From IMG/VR virus record IMGVR_UViG_3300029263_000817, positions 1-46,818 of that record: a stretch of 46,818 nucleotides of DNA. One strand, given 5' to 3'. This stretch comes from a virus. Positions 1-12,000 of the stretch are shown piece by piece; position 1 is the first letter of the stretch, and each line of letters begins with the position of its first letter. Both the position numbers and the translations under genes were made by a program. The notes below the pieces were generated by a model that ran no database searches, was not told the DNA's origin, and was given only the letters and a program-made list of their open reading frames with translations.

Positions 1-3000
1 GTTGTATGAACATCAGCTAATGAAGTAATTGAAGACGTATTATCTAACTTCGTAGCAAGTGATGTTGTTACTGTTGTTGAGAATGCAGCATCATCTCCAA
101 GAGCTGCCGCTAATTCATTTAAGGTATTTAAAGTAGCCGGGGCAGATGCAACCAAAGCAGCAACACCTGAATCAATTAATGTTCCTATCCCGGATATGTT
201 ACCGGCATTAAGTGCCCCGCCAGTAGATTTATTTGTTAATGTTTGTACAATTATTTCATCAGAATCAGCAGCAGCTAATGTCAAAGTAATAGTATTTCCT
301 GCAGCTGTGTAGTCATCTGTTCTATTTAAACGAATACCATTCAAGAATACCTGATGATCACTATCATCAATCACAAGAGATTTGCCTACCGCATCATTAC
401 CTGTAAACGCAGTTTGACCTACACTAGCAATATATTTGTAATCTCTAAAGAGAGATTTGCCAAGTACTACTGTACCCAAAGTAGATGCAGCTACTCCAAT
501 ATTTGTTACTACTAAGTCATCATTAAGTGAAGCTGCAACATTAAGTGTTATTGTAGTTGTGCTACCTACCGTATAATCAGTACCTTTTAAGAGATGTAAA
601 CCATTTAAGTAAACTTGAACTCCATTAGCACTAATTACTAATGTTCCACCCGAAGTAGCCGTACCAGTAAATACTGTCTGACCCGCAGTTGCAGTAAATC
701 TGAAAGTTGAATACTCAGAAGTAAAGTTTCCGCCACCGCCACCGCCACTAGCTCTAGCTGAAACATATGCTGAGTCAATTAATCCTAGGATAGTCGAGCT
801 ATCAGCAGTTCCGCTTCCGCTTCTTGCCGCAATGTACGCACTATCAATAATTGCTTCAACTGCAGCTGAATCAGTTCCGGGTGATTGTCTTGCCTGAACA
901 TATGCTGAGTCAATAAGTAATGATCTTGATTGAACATATGCTGAGTCAATCATTCCAAGAGCACTAGCAGAATCGTATGTAGAAGCTCTTGCAGTAATAT
1001 ATGCTGAGTCAATCATTGCGCCTACAGCAGAAGAATCGATACCTGATGGAACGACTCTTGCTTGAACATATGCTGAATCAATAAGAATAGTTGCTTTATC
1101 TGAGTCTAATTTAGAACCAATTAATGCAGTGATAGTAGTTGAGAAGTTTGCATCATTTCCAAGTGCTACTGCAAATTCATTTAAAGTATCCATAGCAGCA
1201 GGTGCGCCATCAACTAAGTTATTGATAGCAGTTGTAATATCGGCACCTGATGCAAGATCTATCCAAGCACCGGCATGAGCATAATAAGCTTTACCTGTGC
1301 CATGCACGTGGGCAAACATACCGTGATAATCACCCGCAGCTGGAAGATCTGCCAAGTTTGAATATACATTAGAATAAAGGATCTTATTTGATCCCATATC
1401 CAAATCTTTTCCTGTGATATTGCTATCAACTCTAAGATCGGTATAATAAAGATTTGAATCTTCAGAAAGTAACTTAGTAGTTGCACCACTTAGATCAAGA
1501 GGTGTAGCAATACCAAGAGAATCTGTAGCTAAGAATGTACCGCCAGAATCTTTCAGTCTTAATCCACCAAGGTGAATTGTATTACCTTTCAGGTACAAAT
1601 CTCTCCAAGCAGATGTTGGGCTACCTAAGTCATATGTTTCATGAGCAGTTGGAAGAATAGTGTTAAATGATACATTAGTATTCTCAAGTGGTAACGCTAA
1701 CCAACTTCCGCCTAATGCTGCTCTAACTTTATTATCACTTGTGGTAGTAGCTACCATGCCTGGATAAGCTGAAGCATCTGGAAGTTGACCAGTTGTATTT
1801 GCTGTAGATCTATATGTAATTCCATATGCACCAAAGTCAATAGCTCTTGTACCGATGCCTGTAATAGGATTAATATGAGCCGAGTCAATCATTCCAGTTA
1901 CATAAGCACTATCGGCGATGTTTAACACATAAGCACTATCAGCAATAGATGTAATCCAGCCTGAATCGGCAATGGATAATACCCATGCGCTATCATATTT
2001 TGTATCAGTGATACTAAACACATAAGCACTATCAACTATTGAAGTTACATAAGCACTATCGGCAATATTCTTAATGTATGCGGAATCTATAATGTTTGTA
2101 ATATAGGCACTATCGGCAATATTCTTAATGTATGCACTATCAGCAATATTTGTGATGTATGCAGAATCAATGATATTTGTAATATAAGCAGAATCAATGA
2201 TGTTTGTAATATAGGCACTATCGGCAATGTTTGTAACATAAGCAGAATCGATAACATTCGTAATATAAGCTGAATCAATAATTGAAGTTACATAAGCACT
2301 GTCAGCAATTGAAAGGACATAATCAGAATCAATAATTGAAAACACATAAGCAGAATCAATGCCTGCAGCAATGATGTCATCTTTTTTGACTCTTAGGTTA
2401 ATAAAGTCTGAGTCTAAAACACCAGTTAATAGATCTGCACCATCAATTCTAAAACTTTTGCCAGCGCTTACATTGATATCTCCGGCAACATCTATTTGAT
2501 ACTGTGGTAGAGATACGCCAATACCAATATTCTGACCAACTTTCTGGTATATAATGCCAGCTAATGTTGCTTCAAATACCGATGATAATTGTAATGGAGC
2601 ACCGTTAATTGATAGGCTAAAGTTAGTACCAAATCCACCAATTTCTAGATTACCACCTACAAATGTGGGGCCACCAACTCTTAACGCATGTTGAAATCCT
2701 GAAGCAGTAGCAACACCCATTTTAAATGTAGATGCTGTTTCAGATGCATGACCAAAAAGATTTTTCTCAAAGGCAAAATTAGCAATTTTAGTATCTATAA
2801 GATCAGTAGCTTCTTGTGAATCTAAGAATAAATTTTGATCTATTAAATCATTAATATAAAGGGCATTAATAGTATTCTGATATGTTTCACCTTGGAGGAA
2901 TCCATAATTTTGTTGTCTTGCAAAGATATAATCAGAATCAAAGAATGCTGTTGCAGAATCTGGAGCAATATAGAATTGCGCAGTCTGGTGTGTAAGATAA

Positions 3001-6000
3001 ACTTGATTTCCTTGATTTGAATCAAGAATTCTGTCACCTTGCCAATATAATGATTGTACATTAAGACTACCCGCAACATCTAAATCATAACCTGGAGTTG
3101 TGGTTTTAATACCAACTCTTGGAGCAGTTGTATAAAGATAATTTGTAGTAGCATCATTATAGAAATACTGCGAAGCAGGCATAGATGTTCTATAATGAGC
3201 TGTGTTAATATGTGATTGTACATATGCAGCGTTAGCGTTTCCTCTAATCCATGCTTGGTTAGCAACATCATCTTGGATATAGTTATAAAGTCTTTTCCCT
3301 TGACGATAATAATCACCAGATCCATCCGTATTAATATTTCCTAAGACATCTAAGCTATATGATAAACCAACACTATTTTTGCCAATAGCCATATTGCCAT
3401 TCAGAATAGCAAGGGTATTAGCTGCTGTTACTGAGCCTCCGCCATTTCCTAATGATATACCAATTGAATTGGCACCACTTACTGTCATACCAGAACCTAT
3501 AGCAATAGCCGCAAGCCCGGTTGATATACTATTATTTCCAAGAACTATTGCACCAGCAGCAGCAGCGTTACTGCTATTACCAATTGCTACACCACCGTTA
3601 GTTGCTTGATTTCCAAAACCAAAGGCAAAAGATTTTGCAGTAGAAGTACTAGATCCAACTATGTTAGCATGGCCAAATCCGTATCCTTCAAATGATATAA
3701 CGTTATCTGAACCGAAGGCAAATCCATTATCTTCTACACTATTATTTCGTCCGTAAATATCACCGCCTCTAACAGTAGTGTTATTCGTACCATAAATGTT
3801 TCCGCCTCTTACTACAGAGTTTCCAGAACCAAATATATATCCACCACTACCATCTGCGCCACTACTGTGACCTAAGCCCGTATTAAACGAACCGTATACA
3901 TTTACGTTTCTATGTTGAGTATTATTATTACCAAAAATCGTGCTGCCTCTAATAACAGTATTTCCAAAACCTAGAACTTTTGAAGCTTTAGTGATATTGT
4001 TGTTGCTTGATCCAAGAATCTTAACGTTAAGATCAACAGTGTGATTAGAGAAACCAATGATTTCTGAAAATCTATTAATTGCGTTGTTGCTTGACCCGAT
4101 CACTGTTGATTTAGTGATATTTGTGTTGCTTTTGCCCATAACAACCGCCTGGGTTGAGATGCCAGTATTTCCCATACCTATGACAAACGCGCTAGACCCA
4201 GAAACCGAGTTACTTACACCAATTGCTACTGCATTTGAACCATTCGCAGTGTTAGTTTTACCAATTGATATTGAAGAACTACCACTTGCTGTTACATTTA
4301 AACCAATTGCAATGCTTCCATTTCCGTTAGCAATCGCGCCTAAACCTACACCAAGGGCACTATTTGATGCTGTTACATCTTTACCTAAAGATACACCATT
4401 GTTTGAAGCTGAACTGTTTAAGCCAACAATTACTGAGCTTGTACCAGCAGATGAAATATCTTTACCAATAACTACTGCAAACTGGCCAGCAGTCACGTCT
4501 GATCCGATTGAAACCGCTGATCTTCCAGAAGTTGCTTTATAACCAATTGCTACTGCATTTATATCACTTGCATTATTTGCAGTAGTAACTTCTCTACCGA
4601 TTGAAGTACCTGTTCCAACTGCTACATCTTTACCAATTCCAACGCCGCCATTTGGACTAGAGCCAGTTTGTCCGGTATTAGTAATAGTATGTCCAATTGA
4701 AACTGATCCGATTTTTTTGTTAGTGTTAGTAACATTAAAACCAATTGCTACACCTTCAGTTGCAGGGTTGTCGACATTGTAACCAATTGCCAATGCCTTA
4801 GTTGAATGCCCACCTGTTCCAGTATCTTTTGCGCCAGCAGCCGTGTACGCAACTTTACCTGCCTGAACATCATAACCAATAGCAGTTGAGTAATCAGTAG
4901 CTAACGCGTTATAACCGATACCTTGTGAGAAAAGACCAACTTCGTCGCTATCCCATTTTGCAATAGTACCATCAACATAACCTGCGCGGAATGCACCATA
5001 CTCTGGAATCCACATAAGTCTTCCGCCAGCACCAATTTGTCCGCCTGTGTTGCTCCGTGGAACTACGCCAAATTTAGGATGATTTGCTACGGCTGTTACA
5101 TTAGAACTAAGCAATAACATGTTGCCCGAGTCCATTGCAAATCTTGTAGTAGTATCGTATGTAGGATTAACGGTACCCTGTTGACCGATGATTACCGCAC
5201 CTTCTTCATCATAATAGATTTTTCTATTAGGTGATGTTCCAACACGATTCCATGGAGTAATAAGTCTAGTGCCAATATAAGTTGAATCGACAATTCTCAT
5301 AATATTGGAATCAAAAGATCTACCAACATACGGATCAGTTAGATTATATCCTTTAGCAGAATCGTATGACGCTGCATAATATGGACCATAATAAAACTCG
5401 GATGAATCTCCAACTTTTAAATTACCAGCAAGACCATCAGCACTATCCCAAACTTTTCCTCCGTTAGCGACAACCCAATCAGAATCTGCCCGAGCAGCCC
5501 ATTTTAAATTCATTGGAACATTAATATTAGCATACTGATTGACAGCATTCGTAACAGTTATACCTTTATTAAATGTTGCACTATCTTTGACTAAAAGTGA
5601 TTTGTTTATAGTTACATTGCCAATATCAAATTCAGTGCTACCCTTAACTGTAGTAGTACCAATAATATTTGTAGCACCAGTGAATGTTGATGGTCCAGTC
5701 TGAGTTAAGTTACCTGTTAAAGAGATTGGAGGAGAAGTAATATCATATTGGCCTTCAACAGTAAACCCACCCTTAACAATAAGGGACGCTGTGTTTTTCT
5801 TACTTCTTGTTACAACTTTAATTTGATCATTTAATTTGAAGCTACGGTTTGCTTCAGAATCAAAGATATTAACCTGTGTTGATGATGCCTCTTCCCACTG
5901 TTCGCCAGAACTATCAAGGAGTACATTATTTACATAAACTTCTGTAAGTCCATTATTAGTATAATTAAGAATCGAACGTATACCAGTAGTTAAAACCGAT

Positions 6001-9000
6001 CCATTGAAAAGTGTAGCACTATCTTTAAGTCTTAACGCTTGTAAAAGGTTGCCTTTAGTAGAAGTTACTGAATGTAAACCAATATTTTTAACATCAATAG
6101 AATGCGTTTTAACTAATGGTACTACGTTACTATCACCAATACTATCATGGCCTGGAATAGATGTTTCACGAACGGTGATTGCTGTACCGTTAGCCCAAGC
6201 CCAATCAGCAGCAGATTCACGAATATTTTGAGTTCCTGGTACCAATGTACCTTTTGTCAATTTTGTAGAATCATACCCAAGAGCCAGATTCAAGACATTT
6301 TTTGGAGTAACAAGAAACACTTCAGCATATTCAGAATCTAATCCAGGTGTTCCTGTTATAGTGATAGGCATGAAGGAATCGTTGTTAGCTAAGAGAAGAT
6401 TTTGGATGGTTGATTGTGGTACAATAGTTGAATTAAGATGTGTAACGAAATAGCTATCAGTAGTAAGATCTGAGAATAAGAATGTCCAATTCGAATCAGG
6501 TGTAATATCAAATCCAGATATTACACTCGCACCGCCAGCATTAAATCCGGAGTCAGCTCTTACATCGCCTCTAACATATAGTCTAGACCCACCAAAATTA
6601 ATAGGAGCACTATCTGCGCCAATTGCAACTTGAGTATCAGCATTATGTCCAGGACCACCGAAAAACAGTGTATTGCCAGAAGCGCTTCTTCTAAAATGTG
6701 AACTGTCATTAGCATGAGAAAGGATATATTCAGGACTAATAACACTTTTCATAAAGCTAGAATCAACGACTGATGCAATAACTGCAGAGTCAATATTCAT
6801 TCTATCTTTTACATAATCATTATTAACAATCTTAGAAATATATTCTTTTGTGGGCCATGCAACTAATTGCCCATCAGCAGCTGTTGTAACGATAGGTGTT
6901 TTGATACCATCGACCGATTGAGTATTTGCTGCAGCAATTGATGCTGGGTCAGAAATTAATGTGTTTAAAGCAGATGGTAAATCAATTCTAGTTCTACCAG
7001 TTACGTCTAATTTAAACTTATGGTAATCCGTTCCACTTATTGTTTCTTTATAATTAGCGTTTGTTGCATCAGCTTCTGCTAAGCTCTTATTAATAATAAC
7101 CGGATTCGTACCAAGACCAAGATTTGCTGCAGGTAAGTTATAGCTGCGAAGTGCTCCACCAGTAAAAGTCCAGAAGTTATCAACTGAAACCCGTGCTTGA
7201 ACATAAGCAGAGTCAAGAAGACTAAACATATTCGTTAATAGTCCGCCGCTGGGGCGAGTAACGTGACTATCAAAGCTTAATGGTCCAACTGTCCAATCTG
7301 TGCCGGCCGAGAAGTTGAAATGCAAGTCACCTTCGGTTGTTAGATCACCTGCAAGTGTTGTCGCACCTGCCACACTTAAAAGACCAGCAACTGCTAAATC
7401 AGGACTTGCTACTGCGACAACTGTTGCCGCAACTTTTTGGTATACTGACGCGCTAGTTAAGTTCGGTGTTCCTAAGTATGCTGATGACTGCAATGCTTGT
7501 GTTAAGCCTACATCAGTATATAAGTGAAAAGTACCAGGTGTAACTGGGTCGATGAAGTAAGTAACGCTATTGAAGACTTTAGCTGGGGTGAAGTTAACAT
7601 CCGCAAACCTAACAGCATCTCCAGCTACAAGGCCGTGCCCTGCTGCGATAACTGTTAAGTTTGTTGGAGGTGTAACATCAAAAGTAAATGTTGCAGGAGC
7701 AAGAACATTGAGAATTTCGTATCCGCCAAGAGGCGCCGATGAACTTACAACAATCGCGCCGCCCGGAACTGCCGCTACTGTACAAGCTCTATCAGTATAT
7801 AATTCAAATGTTGATCTTTTGCTACCAACTGCTCCAGCAACTAGCGTAATACTTTTTACAAAGAAGAAGTTATCATTAGCTTTAACATAGTTAAGAGCAG
7901 CGGCACCGGCTCCTGTTAATCCTTGAAATTTAACAGCGTCTCCTGTACCTGCACCGGCAGCTGCCGGTAACATGTGACCATTAGTTTCACTAAGATCGTT
8001 TACTTCTACTACAGGGGCACCGGATCCTGGATTCGATATTGTAAATGAAACTGCTTGACCAGCAGATGTTGTTGATAAATCACCCGATTGATATGCTTGG
8101 GTATTAAATACTGTTCCCGAACTTACTGCGGCAGCAGCAGCAGTAACCGTTACTGTTGCCTCATTACCACTTATATAATCTTTGATATGTTTTCCACCAA
8201 TATAAAGACTAGCACCGCTATCAATATTGACATCACCATGTACATCCAGGGTATAAGCTCTATTAAACCCTGTACTATACGTTGCTTTAGAAATAATTCC
8301 GCCATATGGTCTATTAGCAGTTTTACCAATCATTACATTAGTATTATTCAAGCCTTTATGGATATGGGCGCTATCAAGAAGATTAAGCCCAGAATCATTA
8401 AAGTTGAGTGGATTCATTATTACCACGCCGCGTGATAAACCGGTTGGAATAAATGTGTTACCACCTATAAATACTGTATTCTCTGAGACTCCACCGGTTC
8501 CGTCAGTATTGCCATATTGCCTGTTTCCACTGGCAGCTATATAGTGATGAGAATCTGACCAGCCCTTACCAATTATAATATTAGATTTAGAATTTACACC
8601 CGCAGTTTGATCTTGTACAAGGTAGTTATCTTTACCAATTATAATGTTGTCTTGAGTATTCGTATTGTTGCCTTTGATTATATTGGTTTTACCAATAATA
8701 GTATTCTGTTTGCCTGCGTATATTTCGTTGTCTGCACCAAATATGAAATTAGTTGAAGACTTCTTAGCTGCACTTAGCGGGCCTTGAGTAATATTAGAAA
8801 AACCTATTAATATATTCTCTTCAGTAAAACTATCACTAAGATTAGCTTTACCCATTAATACATTACCAGAACCATTACCCGATACTGTATTGTCTTTTCC
8901 TAATATTAAGTTATTATCACCTGTTTGTGTGTGGCCAACTTTACCAAGTTTATTAGACTTGCCTAACGCAAAGTTTTCTGTGCCGAGCGATGCAGAGTCT

Positions 9001-12000
9001 TGGACGTTTTGAATTCCGATGAAGTAGTTGTGATCTCTAATAATTATGTTTTCTTTACCGATAGCAACAGAACCATCACCAAGCTGTGTTGTCTCTACAA
9101 ATCTTCTATGTCGTGTTGAACCAACTTTATTTTTATCACCAAGAGAGATAGAGTTCTTACCTTTAGCGTATGGTTCCTCACCCATACCTATAGAGGTTAC
9201 GCCCAAATCAGAATTAAGATGTTCGCCTAAAGCTATTTTACCAGCTCTAAGAACACCAGATTTTGAGCTATATAAGAACATACTATTATATAAAGTACCG
9301 GCAGGGCCACCCGCTGAATCGAATATTGCAGAATCAGTAGCACTTGGTCCATAAAAATCAGAGAAAGATCCGTCTACTTGGATGTCGCCTCTGACAGATA
9401 GTGCGGCATTAGCATCAATTTTACCTATACCAATATTTCTTGGGGTCAACATAGTAATTTCACGGCCGCCATCAACGAATACATTAGCAGAAATCGGTGC
9501 CCCGCCTTCTGGATTTAGCTGCTGAATCTCTCCGCCGTATAGAATATTACCACCAACAAAGAGGTTACCTACTCCTTGAGAAATCGGATTAAACATATCT
9601 GATTCACGTCCAATTGAGACGTTACCACCTTGAATAGAAAAGAGTTCATCATCTTGAACAAAACCTGGAATGAATCTATCAGTATTGGTTAAATCTTGTC
9701 CAGCACCAGCAACTGGAGTTGTAGTTCTTAAGTTAAAATTAACACTACGGTTACCAGATGTAATACCTTTATTACCAATGCCTACCGAATTGTTGCCTGT
9801 CACTGTTTGATTTTGGCCAATAGCTGTTGCTCCGCCGCCCGAAACAGTATTGACCGAACCAATAGCAAATGCTAAAGTAGCATCTACAGTGTTTTGATAA
9901 CCAAAAACAAATGCAGCTTGGACGCTACCGCCTGCTGCACCAGCAGTATTCTCTTGGCCAATTATATGATTACCAAGACCGTCTCCAGCATTGTCTTTAC
10001 CAATTAAAACGTTTTGATTTGATAATCTAGAAACACCAGCTCTGTTATTTTTACCAAGAAGGACATTATCAGCTCCGCCGAATGCGTTCTTGTGTCCTAA
10101 TCCAACCGAATAAGTGGATGGGAATGAGGGTGATCCGTCAGAGTTTTCTGCACCAATAAGAACATTGAACAATGAATTGGCTTTAATTATTTTGTTTTTG
10201 GATCCAAGTGCAATACTATTAGGAGCGTCTGCTACAGAACTATCACCAACTGCAAATGCATTGAGACCTTTTGCTTTTGCATTTAAACCAAATGCTGTTG
10301 ATTGAAAACCAACATCCAACCAATTAAGCTCACCTACTGAAGAGAAATAACCTCCACGAGTAGCAGCTTTGCCAGGAATAAATGTAAACCTAGAACCAGA
10401 TGCACTGTCAGCAGTATCGGTTGTAGCTGCACTAACGCCAAACGCAGCATGTAAATTAGAGGTTAAAGAATACTCACCAGATCTAGTAATGTTGTACCCA
10501 GGATCAGCTGCACCATGCGGTGCGCCTGCGGCACGTTCGCCTTTTACTGCAAATACACCACCATGAACTTCAAATGCTTGCTTTGGTTTATCTGTACCAA
10601 TTCCTACACGTCCATAGTTACCAAATGGTTTAGTAGCACTAAGATCTCTAGTTGCATAATATGCATCATCATCAGCTTCTTTAGTAAATAGTCCACCACC
10701 AGTAAATGCTGCACCATTTTGCATAAGTGCGCCGGTGAAGTTAATAGTACCGTCTTTATGAACTTCAAATACCGAACTATCTTGAAGAGTTAAACCTCTA
10801 ATAAGAATCGATACGTCTGAATCATTTGCTACGCCTGGCCCGCCTGGGAATCTTCGAAGTTCTGCGCCACTGTCTTTACTCACATCACTTCTGAAATAGT
10901 TTATAGGTAAACTTGAAGAGAATGAATCTCCTTCAAGGCTAACAGTTATACCCTGAAAATCTCTTGGTTGAGATGAATCTTTAAAATACCAAACATTAGG
11001 ATCAACACCACGTAAAACTGGACGATCTTTATAAGATCCTACCTGGATCCCACTAGCATCTAGTTGACCAGTATTTTTATCAACAGTTACTCTATAGTAA
11101 CCTGAATCCTGGATGAGTTGTCTTGCTAAGAGTAAACCATTAGTATTACCACTATATTTATCGGTGCGGTCAGCATATAAGATCTCGCCGCCTTCAACGG
11201 AATCTAAATTTCCAGACACTAGCACAGATCCAGCAACTAAATCAGTTAGTCTGAGATTTTTAAATACAGCCGGTTCGTACGATACAACTTCACCGCCAGG
11301 CTTAATAGTAAGACCAAAATTTATACCACGAGTTTTACCAAACTGTAACCCAATTCCAGAATCATATGTAAAGTCTGAATCAGTGTGCAGTTGGCGATCA
11401 GCACCTAAAAACGCAACACCCTGTGGATTAAGCGCAGGAAATTCTAATCTATTAACTTTAAGATAGTCAACAAAACCAGAGTCAGCAGCAAAATACTTAA
11501 AATACGCTGAGTCAGCTTCTAAATCTTTATTCCATAAAAGCCGGTTTGTTTGCCAGTTATTACGAGTAGCATTCCATGTAATATTTGCACCGACTGGTCC
11601 ACCGATAGTAATACCTGCTCCAGAAGCAAATGCAGAGTCAGCAGCGGATTCTGCTAATAGAATATTAGTATCTTTAATTGTAACAGTCTGTGACTGAATA
11701 GATGTCATAACACCTTGGACGTTTAAATCACCAACGATATTAACTTTACCAGCTACATTTGAAAATGGGAATGGATCAATATTAATTGTACCAGGACCAC
11801 GATATTCTCCACTATGCGCAATGCCAAAACTATGATAAAAAGAATGACCACTATCAATCAATGCGCCATCGATATGTGCAATTGTTATGTGTGCACTATC
11901 AACGTCAAGCTGTGAGATATATGCACTATCAACATCAAGTCTTGAAATATAAGCTGAGTCTACATCGAGATCTACAATATGAGCACTATCAACATCAAGT

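Noticed and set aside
4057-4542. 161-aa plus-strand open frame
   Set aside because: It is the antisense of the giant fibre repeats (Pro/Ile/Leu-rich with no domain), and the minus-strand frame is clearly coding.
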